Assembly (NCBI RefSeq): GCF_014770435.1 | Contig: NZ_CP061739.1 | Span: 992,001 to 1,056,000 of the forward strand | Length of the DNA stretch: 64,000 nt | Source: Psychrobacter sp. 28M-43 | GTDB taxonomy: Bacteria > Pseudomonadota > Gammaproteobacteria > Pseudomonadales > Moraxellaceae | Direction: 5' to 3' | Part shown: one piece after another, positions 33,284-41,560 of the stretch | Layout of the letters: every line of letters starts with the position of its first letter | Position numbering within the stretch: position 1 is the stretch's first letter | Notes under the pieces: generated by a model | What the model saw: only the letters and a program-made list of their open reading frames with translations | The model's database searches: none | Told to the model about the DNA's origin: nothing | Program-made: the position numbers and the translations under genes

Positions 33284-36128
33284 TGCTACTGAATGCACTG
33301 AGCATAGTTTCGACTGTCTTTTGACAGAATGGCTGGCAATACGTGAGGAATATCCTGCGTCACGACTGTACAAAAGCACTATATGTGTGCAGAACGACAT
33401 CACGCCAAAGACCAAGCTTGAGGCGTGGGCACTTAAAGATGTTACTGGTGATTATCAAGTGCTGTGTCATGCAGCGGATCCAGTAACGCTAGGCATCATC
33501 GCTGCGGTCATCTCTGTGGGTGTGGCTGTATATACCTATGCCAATATGCCGGACATGAGTGCTACGAATGATGTAGCAGGATCACCTAATAATAGTCTCG
33601 CACAACGTCAAAACAAACACCGCGTCAATGAGCGCGTGCCTGATATTTATGGTCGTCGTAAATCCATACCTGATTTGATATCGTCTGTTTGGCGCCATTA
33701 TGAAGACAACATACAAGTGGAAGAGTGCTTGCTGGATATTGGTACCGGTTGGTTTGCTATTGATGAAGACACAGTCAATGAAGGTGAAACACCTATCAAT
33801 ACGATTGAAGGTGCATCACTCAGTATTTATGAGCCTGGACAGTCCCTTATAGATACAACTCCACAAATTCAGATAGGCACAGCGTTTGACGAGCTGCCAT
33901 TGGTCACCAAGCAAGTTAGCGGCATTGATGGTAAGCAGGTACTGAAGACATCAGCTTCAGGAGGTATTACTTTCACCGATTTTACGATCGAAGATGGAAA
34001 CAAGTTGGTCGGAAATACTGAATATACTACATATGAACACACCTATTGGTACTGGCGCGGTGGCGACCATAACGGTTACTGGAAAACAGAAACGCGTTCA
34101 AACTATTTAAGGTTTACCCAGGCATTTGAGCAAGGTGACTCTATCAAGATTGAAAACGCCATATTTGGTTCGGTGGCTGACGCACAGATATCAGGCAATA
34201 CAGATGTAGGTGTGGATGGTGTTTTAACTATTGCTTCATCAAAAGAGCTTGTTAATCCTAGTGAGTACCGCCGCATTAGAATAGCAGCTCTTAATGTAGC
34301 TGATGCAACCAATGGCGATCTGACGCTGGCAGGTGAGTATCCGGTTGATAGTATTATTAAGTCAGGTAGCGCAAACGCTTGGTTTTATGAGGTAACACTA
34401 TCAGCAGGCTATAAAGACGTAAATCCGAACTTTTACTTACTGACCGCTGATGCAGCAGGTATTACATCGGCTGTATTAACTGCCAATACAAACAATATCG
34501 ATTTGTCAGGCGTCTATACGATTGCAAGTTTGACCGATACTACAATCAGCCTAGTAAACCCTGCAGGTGTGAATGCTGACTGGTCTAAGATAGATGGCGC
34601 GACGCCAGAGCAGATAGCATCATTTAGACAGCGCACCATACGATTTACTGGTACCGGTAGTAACTTCACTGGCTGGAAGTATTCTGGGTCAAAAGAAACG
34701 ACAGGGTTTATTCTAAACTTTTTGGCTAGCAACGGTATCTATGAGGGAGATAAAGCAAAGCAGGTATCAATAGAAGTGGAATATCAGATGGTAGGTGATG
34801 ATGGTGTCCCTTATGGGCCTATCATGCGTCATGGCGATACTATGGAAGGTCAGGCCAACAACCGTTCACCAGTTGGCATGACTATCAAAAAAGAGTTGCC
34901 AGAAGCGGGTAAGGTGCGCTTTAGGGTTAATCGCCTTAATGACAACGGCAATAGTGCACAGTTAATCGATGACGTGGTATTTGAAAGTGCCTACAGTTAT
35001 TACGAGACTAAAAAATCAGTTTATGAGCACGATACGGTTATCCGATTGCGCCGTATGGCTATTGGTTCTGGAACTAACGCCAGTGAGTTAAATGCCATCG
35101 TGCATCGAAAGCTCAATACTATTGGCGGCTTTCTGCCTACTAGCGACTTTGCCGATATATCAATTGCTATGGCGCTCGATCCTTACATTGGTCGTATGGA
35201 TGAAACTGAGGTTGATGTTGATTCCTTTTATGACTTGAGTGACGAGATAGCCACGTATTTCGGTACAGACAAAGCATGTGAGTTTAACTATACGTTTGAT
35301 GATAAATACAGCAGCTATCAAGAGATGATCTTTACGGTTGCTGAAGCTGTGTTTTGTACTGCAAGACGAGAAGGCGGTCTGCATTATTTTAACCTTGAAC
35401 GTGAAACACCTAATAGCTTGGTACTATTTAATCATCGTAATATTCGTCCAGAGAGTATGGTTGTTACTGAGTTTTTTGGCATTCAAGATAATTACGATGG
35501 CGTAGAGCTGAAATGGCGCGACCCGTCTGACAACTATAGTGAAGCTATCATTAGATTGCCTGATGATCTACGAACCAACTACAAGACGATTGAGAGCCAA
35601 GGCGTGACCAATTACGCGCAGGCGCATTTCTTGGCACACAGGGCTTGGAATAAGCTAAGATACAACCGTAAAGCGATTGAGTTTACTGCTTACGGCGAGG
35701 GCGACTTGGTTACTCGTATGGATAGAATTGCAGTTGTTGATTCTACGGTGCCGATACTATGTAGCGGGCAAGTTGATCTGCAGGAAAACACGATATTGAC
35801 CTTAGATTATCCAGTTGATTTGGATGAAGACAAGAGCTATGTCGTTCATCTGCAGATTAAAAACTGCACCGTTGATGTGATTGAGATTATTGGCCAAGTT
35901 GGTCACTATCAAATTGAGCTGGCACGAATACCAATGATGCCACTGGTGACCAGTGGGGTGGCTCATTCAGCATTTAGTATTACTGAAGCTGTGGATATTG
36001 AAGCTGAAGCGTATTTGATCAATGAAAAGTCTGGCAAGGGAGTGTTTGAGTCGACGGTAAGTGCTATGGCTTATGACAGCAGGTACTACCCGAACGACAA
36101 AGACTACATAAACGGCTTGATAGCTTAA
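33252..36128 (+). CDS. Central tail tip / host-specificity protein (gpJ-like)
   Basis: 958 aa from ATG 33252 (AAGGTG upstream), overlapping the preceding gene by 32 bases. MTLKIFHNELDATECTEHSFDCLLTEWLAIREEYPASRLY is an I-like N-terminal part fused to a hydrophobic segment (ADPVTLGIIAAVISVGVAVYTYA), then SLAQRQNKHRVNERVPDIYGRRKSIPDLI, typical of tail tip attachment proteins. Hub-like domains fill about 600-800. It forms the tip under the spike. Confidence 0.88.
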   Translation: MTLKIFHNELDATECTEHSFDCLLTEWLAIREEYPASRLYKSTICVQNDITPKTKLEAWALKDVTGDYQVLCHAADPVTLGIIAAVISVGVAVYTYANMPDMSATNDVAGSPNNSLAQRQNKHRVNERVPDIYGRRKSIPDLISSVWRHYEDNIQVEECLLDIGTGWFAIDEDTVNEGETPINTIEGASLSIYEPGQSLIDTTPQIQIGTAFDELPLVTKQVSGIDGKQVLKTSASGGITFTDFTIEDGNKLVGNTEYTTYEHTYWYWRGGDHNGYWKTETRSNYLRFTQAFEQGDSIKIENAIFGSVADAQISGNTDVGVDGVLTIASSKELVNPSEYRRIRIAALNVADATNGDLTLAGEYPVDSIIKSGSANAWFYEVTLSAGYKDVNPNFYLLTADAAGITSAVLTANTNNIDLSGVYTIASLTDTTISLVNPAGVNADWSKIDGATPEQIASFRQRTIRFTGTGSNFTGWKYSGSKETTGFILNFLASNGIYEGDKAKQVSIEVEYQMVGDDGVPYGPIMRHGDTMEGQANNRSPVGMTIKKELPEAGKVRFRVNRLNDNGNSAQLIDDVVFESAYSYYETKKSVYEHDTVIRLRRMAIGSGTNASELNAIVHRKLNTIGGFLPTSDFADISIAMALDPYIGRMDETEVDVDSFYDLSDEIATYFGTDKACEFNYTFDDKYSSYQEMIFTVAEAVFCTARREGGLHYFNLERETPNSLVLFNHRNIRPESMVVTEFFGIQDNYDGVELKWRDPSDNYSEAIIRLPDDLRTNYKTIESQGVTNYAQAHFLAHRAWNKLRYNRKAIEFTAYGEGDLVTRMDRIAVVDSTVPILCSGQVDLQENTILTLDYPVDLDEDKSYVVHLQIKNCTVDVIEIIGQVGHYQIELARIPMMPLVTSGVAHSAFSITEAVDIEAEAYLINEKSGKGVFESTVSAMAYDSRYYPNDKDYINGLIA

Positions 36129-36145
36129 ATTTAATTAAACATATG

Positions 36146-36168
36146 CCCTCAATTATGAGGGTTTTTTT
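36146..36168 (+). terminator. Terminator before the tail spike gene
   Basis: CCCTCA / TGAGGG stem, loop ATTA, then seven T. Confidence 0.85.
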
Positions 36169-36183
36169 GTGGGAGTTTGAAAG

Positions 36184-37782
36184 ATGGCAGAGCTGTTAAC
36201 GATACAAGATTCTATTGATGGTCGTTTGGATGTTAAATCGTTAGGCGAAGCTGCCAACGGTGATGAAAACACACAAGTCGTGACGCGCACTGGAGAGACA
36301 TACCCATCAGCTAAAAAAGCAATTAAAACAATGTTTGCAAATGGTGGTTTACCTGCCCAACCATTTGCAACCAAAGCTATGATGACTGCTAGCACATTAG
36401 CAAACGGTAGCTACGCGCAAGTAACAGACGACACCACTAATAACGGCTTGTACTTAAAAGCAGCAGGTGCTTGGGTTAAGAGTGCTTATGACCCATTGAC
36501 GCAAGCTAACACTTATACAGACACAGCTATCAAGTCAGTTGCAGATTCAAACGCAGCATATCTCAAGTATTTGAACAATCTAGAGCAAGCTAATAAAGAT
36601 AAACCAAATGCAGCTATTGTCATATTGCTTGGACAATCTCTAAATGCGCCACGCGGTACAGCAGTGCAAACCAAGTCGTCACCTATCGCTAAAATGCCAG
36701 TGGGAGGCGCGTCAATTACTCAGTGGGCTTATAACGCTACAAATGCTCTATGGGTAGGCAGTTACTCAGAGCTTGAGACTGCTGTTGATTACGTATCAGG
36801 TGCAGGACAAACCCCAGCAACAGGTATTATCAGTGCAATGTCAGGTGGTGTTTTTAGTCGTTTATACATCGGTAATGCCGCTATTGGTGCCAGGACATTA
36901 GACGTACTTAGTGATGGTGGTGCGATAACCAATCTAAATGCGCTGCTACATAGATTATGCACGCTCGCTCGTAACGATGGCTACAACCCACAAGTGATGT
37001 TTTATACAGCGCATGGCGAAGCTGATGCGGCAGCGAGTGCGACAGAGCAAGATTACTACAGTGATGGGATACGTTATTACTCAACAGCACAGCTATACGC
37101 AGCGCAAGCAATGCGGAAACCTAATTATCGCGCACCTATCGTCTTTACGCACCCTCCGCAACAAAACGCACCCACAGACAAAGAAATCAAAGCGGCTATT
37201 AAGCGCCTTGCTTCTGACCTACCCAACAGCATTGATTTGGGTTCTATCTATCAATACCCTATGAGTTCTGACAGAGTTCACCCTACTGAGACTAGCTATG
37301 TACTACGTGGTGAAAAAGTGGGTAAGGCTTTGAACAGCTACTTTGAGCAAGCGAGCATAGATAAAGCACTTTACATGACAGATGTGACGTTAAGTGGTAC
37401 TACGTTTACAGCAACATTTAATGCGACCGTTGTACGTGATGTGAGCCTAAACTTTGGGCAAGCACTTAATGCCTCACAAGCAGAGGATGGTCTTGAATGG
37501 ATAGATAACGGTACTCAAATCGCTATCGTTTCGAACTCACTTGTCTACAGTGGTCGTAATATCACTGGCACATTAGCAAGTGCACCAGTGGGCACTTTAG
37601 AGCAACAGAAATTAAGAGTTGCAGAGCAGGCTACAACAGCGACTTATGTTCTAGGTAATGATGTAAATGCAGGGTCAGTTATTCGTAAAGCTGGTGACGG
37701 TTGGCAATCAATCTACACCCCGAGCTATGTCAATTACGTGTGGGCAACTGGACAAACATACAATAAAGTAAGAGGAGCTTAA
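36184..37782 (+). CDS. Tail spike with SASA-type carbohydrate O-acetylesterase domain
   Basis: 532 aa. Residues 1-120 are a tail-attachment region (LDVKSLGEAANGDENTQVVTRTGETYPSAKKAI). The SGNH/SASA enzyme has IVILLGQSLNAPRG (Ser about 152), YTAHGEADAA (about 277) and SSDRVHPTETSY (Asp/His about 362). A C-terminal beta domain (about 400-532) may bind carbohydrate. It probably removes O-acetyl groups from the host capsule or LPS during adsorption. Confidence 0.85.
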   Translation: MAELLTIQDSIDGRLDVKSLGEAANGDENTQVVTRTGETYPSAKKAIKTMFANGGLPAQPFATKAMMTASTLANGSYAQVTDDTTNNGLYLKAAGAWVKSAYDPLTQANTYTDTAIKSVADSNAAYLKYLNNLEQANKDKPNAAIVILLGQSLNAPRGTAVQTKSSPIAKMPVGGASITQWAYNATNALWVGSYSELETAVDYVSGAGQTPATGIISAMSGGVFSRLYIGNAAIGARTLDVLSDGGAITNLNALLHRLCTLARNDGYNPQVMFYTAHGEADAAASATEQDYYSDGIRYYSTAQLYAAQAMRKPNYRAPIVFTHPPQQNAPTDKEIKAAIKRLASDLPNSIDLGSIYQYPMSSDRVHPTETSYVLRGEKVGKALNSYFEQASIDKALYMTDVTLSGTTFTATFNATVVRDVSLNFGQALNASQAEDGLEWIDNGTQIAIVSNSLVYSGRNITGTLASAPVGTLEQQKLRVAEQATTATYVLGNDVNAGSVIRKAGDGWQSIYTPSYVNYVWATGQTYNKVRGA

Positions 37783-37783
37783 T

Positions 37784-38518
37784 ATGACAAACGCATTTGA
37801 TATACCGAATTACATTCAGGGTCACATTTTTAAAAACCAAGCGTCTTACTACGACGCTGCTAAAAAAGAGTTTATTGACCAAGCGGGTTATGGCGATGCT
37901 AATAACTTAAAGATAACGACAGGCACACCAAATTTTCAGGTGGTTAGTAATAACGAGGGTTTGTTATTAGACAATACTTATCATGGTAAACACGTATCTA
38001 CAATGCCTTGGCAGGGTTCTATGGTTGTTGTATTAAAGCCTAACTACACAAGTGGTGGTACGTTAGTGCGTTACTTGACATATATTGGCAATAACGCAAA
38101 CGCAGGGGTGCGAGCTGGTTTACAGACGGTCAGTGTTGGAGGCAACCGCAGAGTTGTACTACAAACAGGCTCAGGTGTAGTAAAAAACACTTATGAGCAG
38201 ACAGGTGACGGTTTAGTAGTCATCGTCTACGCGCTAGACCAAAAAACACGTAAGTGCTATATGACCGTTAATGGCGTTAATGTTTTTGAGACCTATGCTT
38301 CATCATCAAATCCGACATCGGGCAATGAAGTAGCACTTAGTAGCGGTGTGGAGGGCGCTATTTTTGGCAACATTAACGGCGTTATAGGCGACACAACAGC
38401 TATTACTGATTTTAATGTTTATATGTTTGAGCAGCATTTTTATGCAGGTAATATCATTACAGAAAATCTTGCTGATACTAAAAAACTGATTGAGTCACTA
38501 AAGGCTAAATACGCTTAA
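37784..38518 (+). CDS. Putative tail fibre/lectin-like protein
   Basis: 244 aa, starting one base after the spike stop. A repeated beta pattern (GSMVVVLKPNYTSGGTLVRYLTYIGNN, YALDQKTRKCYMTVNGVNVFETYA, ITDFNVYMFEQHFYAGNIITENLADTKKLIESLKAKY) resembles concanavalin-A-like receptor-binding proteins. It probably works with the spike; no catalytic motif. Confidence 0.65.
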   Translation: MTNAFDIPNYIQGHIFKNQASYYDAAKKEFIDQAGYGDANNLKITTGTPNFQVVSNNEGLLLDNTYHGKHVSTMPWQGSMVVVLKPNYTSGGTLVRYLTYIGNNANAGVRAGLQTVSVGGNRRVVLQTGSGVVKNTYEQTGDGLVVIVYALDQKTRKCYMTVNGVNVFETYASSSNPTSGNEVALSSGVEGAIFGNINGVIGDTTAITDFNVYMFEQHFYAGNIITENLADTKKLIESLKAKYA

Positions 38519-38522
38519 AACC

Positions 38523-38544
38523 AACCCCTTAATCGGGGTTTTTT
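38523..38544 (+). terminator. Terminator after tail fibre genes
   Basis: AACCCC (38523-38528) / GGGGTT (38535-38540), loop TTAATC, followed by six T. Confidence 0.8.
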
Positions 38545-38566
38545 ATTATCTAAATTAGGCGGGGTT

Positions 38567-39079
38567 ATGGACATCAAACAAACATTATTAAAAATGTTTT
38601 TATTTAATAAGTGGTTGTGCAGATCAGAATCAGCAAGAAAGACAAGTAAGTCACTTATTAAGTTAAAGCGTTACTTAGCAATAAGCATTACATTTGCTGA
38701 GCTTATAAACGCTTCAAACATAATTGGGTTTAGCCTTATCTTTATATATAACAAAACCTTTAGTACCGAGGGTTTAAGCCTACCAAGCTACAGGGTTTTC
38801 GATGAAGTGTCGGTATGGTGGTTCATTGTCTTTTTTGTACTAGGCGTCCTACAGCTAATATCTATGCTCGTACCTTCTCTCAGGGCTGTCAAAGCAAGCG
38901 GCTTATGTATGATAGCGTCATCGTTATCATGGGGTGTAATCACAGGTGCTTATTACGCATCGCAAAACGGGATGATAACACCAGCGACAGTTATCATTGG
39001 CACATGGGCAGCAGCTATGTTCTTCATGGGTAATAAGATCATTAAGCGAGCCATTTTAAAAGAGCGAGTCACTATTTAA
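38567..39079 (+). CDS. Multi-span membrane protein, possible holin-associated or exclusion protein
   Basis: 170 aa with four hydrophobic segments (about 38-60, 83-105, 110-130, 137-155) and a basic N-terminus. It lies in the lysis module, between the spike genes and a holin-like gene, but resembles no holin class I can name. It could be a second holin, a spanin substitute or an exclusion protein. Confidence 0.55.
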   Translation: MDIKQTLLKMFLFNKWLCRSESARKTSKSLIKLKRYLAISITFAELINASNIIGFSLIFIYNKTFSTEGLSLPSYRVFDEVSVWWFIVFFVLGVLQLISMLVPSLRAVKASGLCMIASSLSWGVITGAYYASQNGMITPATVIIGTWAAAMFFMGNKIIKRAILKERVTI

Positions 39080-39088
39080 GGAGATGTA

Positions 39089-39430
39089 ATGAGCTTAGTA
39101 TCAGAAGTGATAGCATCATTCACTCCACAAGTAATATTTGGCATGTTTGGCGGCTTTGTTGGTGGAATCTACGGCATCAACAAAAAAGGCTATGACGTAA
39201 AAATATCATTAATTCTAATTTTTACAGCGATTGTAGCGGGCAGCGCAATTGCTGAAGTTCTACAAAAAAAGTTCGGTCTGACTTACTTATTACCGCTTTG
39301 TCTAATATCAATACCAGCAGGCGCATTCTCTGGTTATTTGATGGTTGCACTAGACATTGTGAGTCCAAAGTTTGCGGCTCAAGTCGCTGACAAAATCGGT
39401 GAAAAAGTCGTTGAGAATATAGATAAATAA
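39089..39430 (+). CDS. Putative holin
   Basis: 113 aa, AAGGAG upstream. Three hydrophobic segments (about 10-30, 40-62, 68-92) and a charged C-terminus (KFAAQVADKIGEKVVENIDK). The place directly before the endolysin fits a three-span holin. Confidence 0.7.
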   Translation: MSLVSEVIASFTPQVIFGMFGGFVGGIYGINKKGYDVKISLILIFTAIVAGSAIAEVLQKKFGLTYLLPLCLISIPAGAFSGYLMVALDIVSPKFAAQVADKIGEKVVENIDK

Positions 39431-39447
39431 CAATACGCATTAAACAC

Positions 39448-39470
39448 AGCCCTAATTTCGGGGTTTTTTT
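39448..39470 (+). terminator. Weak terminator between holin and endolysin
   Basis: AGCCCT / GGGGTT stem with G-U pairs, loop AATTTC, then seven T. Confidence 0.55.
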
Positions 39471-39493
39471 AATGTCTAAAATAAGGTGAAGCT

Positions 39494-39988
39494 ATGAGCG
39501 TATTTGACACAATATTTGAAAGACTGGTGAAGCATGAAGGTGGTTATGTCAACCATCCAAACGACCCTGGTGGCGAAACCATGTATGGAGTCACCAAGCG
39601 AGTGGCACAAGCACATGGGTACCATGGGGATATGCGCAAGCTGCCCAAATCACTTGCCAAGCAGATCACTGAGAAGTCATATTATAAAGCAGTGAAGGGT
39701 GATAATTTGGATCGATTGATTGCATGGCAGTTGACTGACGCTGCATACAATCATGGCAACCGCCAAGCAGTCAAATTTTTGCAGCGTGCGGTTGGTGCTA
39801 GTGACGATGGTTTGATTGGCCCACGCACATTGGCAGCTGTTGCAGCTATGGATAAGAATGATGTGGTATTATTATTCAATGCTGAGCGTATTGAGTTCTA
39901 TACCGGTCTTCGCGGATGGATTAGTTTTGGCAAAGGTTGGGCAAGACGAGTGGCTGGCAACTTACGATTCGCAGCAGCAGACAATTAA
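39494..39988 (+). CDS. Endolysin, GH108 N-acetylmuramidase
   Basis: 164 aa. FERLVKHEGGYVNHPNDPGGETMYGVTKRVAQAHGY (catalytic Glu in HEGGY) is the GH108 signature; the C-terminal part (DAAYNHGNRQAVKFLQRAVGASDDGLIGPRTLAAV) is the peptidoglycan-binding PG_binding_3 domain. No signal peptide, so it depends on the holin. Its last 30 bases recur at 40819-40849. Confidence 0.93.
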   Translation: MSVFDTIFERLVKHEGGYVNHPNDPGGETMYGVTKRVAQAHGYHGDMRKLPKSLAKQITEKSYYKAVKGDNLDRLIAWQLTDAAYNHGNRQAVKFLQRAVGASDDGLIGPRTLAAVAAMDKNDVVLLFNAERIEFYTGLRGWISFGKGWARRVAGNLRFAAADN

Positions 39989-39989
39989 G
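39959..39989 (+). repeat. 31-bp direct repeat, copy 1 (muramidase 3' end)
   Basis: Matches 40819-40849 with one mismatch (C/T). It includes the last codons and stop of the endolysin gene and flanks the SGNH cargo gene. Confidence 0.9.
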
Positions 39990-40002
39990 TCTACGCCCTT
40001 CA

Positions 40003-40044
40003 CCTTTACTTATGTAAAAATATTTACTATCACATAAGTAAAGG
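40003..40044. repeat. 13-bp perfect inverted repeat upstream of the cargo gene
   Basis: CCTTTACTTATGT (40003-40015) and ACATAAGTAAAGG (40032-40044) separated by 16 AT-rich bases. It could be the terminator of the lysis genes or an operator for the SGNH gene; a long T run is not adjacent. Confidence 0.6.
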
Positions 40045-40082
40045 GTAACATATCTTCTTTTTAAGTTAACATTAGGTTTATA

Positions 40083-40790
40083 ATGCTAAAAAAGATAATG
40101 TTAGTTTTATTATTTTCTGTGTTCTTCTTATATGGATTAGCAGTTGGTCACTACAATGTATTTCCGTTTCATCAGATAGTAGCAGCAAAACACTTTATCT
40201 CAGGGCCTGAGCCAGAAATATCTTTTGTTGCCACTCCATATTATCTACATAAAAAGACGTTTTTTCAATTAAACTCACAGGATGATTATAATATAGTTTT
40301 TATTGGGGATAGTATAACGGACGAAAGTGATTGGTATGATATTTTTCCAGATCAAATCATAGCAAATAGAGGTATCAGTGGCGATAGCACTGAAGGTGTT
40401 TTAAAACGTATGGATACAATCACAAATACGAAAGCTGAAAAAGCTTTTATCATGATTGGGACTAACGATATCGCCAGTGATGTTGACGTCGAAACTATCA
40501 TCGAAAATTATGAGAAAATATTAGATGAGCTAGAGATTAATAAAATCACGCCAATTGTTCAGTCAACTCTTCTTACGTATAACAAAACCGCAGAACGAAA
40601 CGAGAATATTAATAAATTAAACACGAAATTAAAATCTGTTTGCTTAAAAAGAAATATCACATACGTGGATCTGAATCCGTATCTTTCGGAGAATGGCATG
40701 TTGAGTGAGAAATATTCATATGATGGCTTACATTTAAATGGGGAAGGCTATGCTATGTGGTCTAAAGTTATATTAGAGTATGTAAACTAG
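40083..40790 (+). CDS. SGNH/GDSL hydrolase, membrane-anchored cargo (moron)
   Basis: 235 aa. An N-terminal hydrophobic segment (residues 5-25) acts as signal or anchor. The SGNH blocks are IVFIGDSIT (Ser77), NRGISGDST (Gly), MIGTNDI (Asn128) and YDGLHLN (Asp214, His217). All catalytic residues are present. It is AT-rich compared with its neighbours, flanked by a 31-bp duplication, and lies between the endolysin and attR, the usual place of lysogenic-conversion genes. A surface-polysaccharide deacetylase role is inferred. Confidence 0.82.
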   Translation: MLKKIMLVLLFSVFFLYGLAVGHYNVFPFHQIVAAKHFISGPEPEISFVATPYYLHKKTFFQLNSQDDYNIVFIGDSITDESDWYDIFPDQIIANRGISGDSTEGVLKRMDTITNTKAEKAFIMIGTNDIASDVDVETIIENYEKILDELEINKITPIVQSTLLTYNKTAERNENINKLNTKLKSVCLKRNITYVDLNPYLSENGMLSEKYSYDGLHLNGEGYAMWSKVILEYVN

Positions 40791-40971
40791 CTTAATTAAC
40801 GGAGAATACATTGTTATTAACTTACGATTTGCAGCAGCAGACAATTAAGCTGTGACATGATTTTTGACAGCGTATGGTCATACGCTATCACATGCAATCA
40901 CATTGCATAATCGTAAGTTATTGATATTATTAAAGGTGGATTTGATAGCGTGTGATAGTATTTGATGTAAT
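40791..40971. other. attR-proximal non-coding region with dyads
   Basis: Holds repeat copy 2 (40819-40849), a TGACATGATT arm-like site (40853-40862), a hairpin AGCGTATG/CATACGCT (40869-40886), an ATGCAA/TTGCAT dyad near 40893-40908, and AATCGTAAGTTA (40909-40920), the inverse of TAACTTACGATT (40818-40829). It is likely the attP P or P' arm. Confidence 0.5.
40819..40849 (+). repeat. 31-bp direct repeat, copy 2
   Basis: AACTTACGATT(T)GCAGCAGCAG-type copy of the endolysin 3' end including its TAA; see 39959-39989. It encodes nothing here and is probably the original 3' end or the trace of the insertion. Confidence 0.9.
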
Positions 40972-41003
40972 CGGGTTCAACTCCCGCCATCTCCACCAAA
41001 TAT
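40972..41003 (+). repeat. attR core
   Basis: 32-bp perfect copy of 5511-5542, followed directly by host sequence with the displaced ssrA terminator. Confidence 0.95.
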
Positions 41004-41010
41004 TGATAAA

Positions 41011-41046
41011 GGGCTAACAGTCATAGACTGTTAGCCCTTTTTTTTG
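41011..41046 (+). terminator. Original host ssrA terminator, displaced
   Basis: 12-bp perfect stem GGGCTAACAGTC (41011-41022) / GACTGTTAGCCC with loop ATA, then nine T. It is no longer linked to ssrA. Confidence 0.9.
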
Positions 41047-41150
41047 GGTTTTCACTACTTTGTAGGAGTATGGCGAACCATATAGAATGTTGGTATTATT
41101 TTTGGTATTAGAGTTGATACATACTCTCAATACAAACAAAGGATAGCCCA

Positions 41151-41537
41151 ATGCTCTTAACTCATACCGTCATCAATAAGTTATCACTTAGTACACCTCA
41201 ATTGATACAAAGCGACCTGACAAGCATAGTGATGACAGTGATGGGCTGCAATTAAGGGTTTATACCAGTCAATAAGATGAAAGCTAAGCATTTCACATTG
41301 TGCCACTAGCATCGCAAGCAATGGCGATACTAGAGCAAATCGAAAAACTAAATTTTCTGGTCAGTATATTTTCTTCAATACCTCAACCTGTAAGCCATAC
41401 AGTCAAAGCGCATTTATTAATGTCCTATAGAATATGGGCTATACCTGAAGCCATTAGACATGGGTTAAATGGGTACTAGCAGCTACAAGGCAATGAAGCT
41501 TATAACAGAGTAATGAGCTGTCGATACAAGAGCTAAT
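41151..41537 (+). pseudogene. Relic of a P4-type tyrosine integrase
   Basis: One frame read through three stops (TAA 41253, TAA 41286, TAG 41478). It starts MLLTHTVINKLSLSTPQLIQSD with AAGGATAG upstream, like the DUF4102 N-terminus of P4-type integrases (MxLTDTxIxN...). After a large internal deletion it resumes AFHIVPLASQAMAILEQIEKL (like HIVPLSRQALxILE), FSSIPQPVSHTVKAHLL and QLQGNEAYNRV (like EGNxxRAAYNR). About 390 bases remain of about 1200. Its place beside ssrA fits an older element that used the same site. Confidence 0.68.
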
Positions 41538-41560
41538 TTAAGTCTAATAGAACCGTTTAG

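Larger units (their letters stand above)
5511..41003. mobile_element. Complete siphovirus-type prophage integrated in ssrA
   Basis: Bounded by a 32-bp perfect direct repeat (5511-5542 and 40972-41003) formed from the ssrA 3' end. It contains integrase, excisionase, repressor, Cro, CII, antirepressor, replication protein, terminase, HK97-type head, lambda-type tail, holin-like and muramidase genes in canonical order. No structural gene is broken, so it may be inducible. Cargo includes a lipoprotein, an SGNH hydrolase, HIRAN and SinR-like proteins and a tRNA. Confidence 0.95.

Noticed and set aside
39089..39430. Naming the holin as a defined class
   Set aside because: Membrane layout fits, but no class signature could be confirmed by eye.
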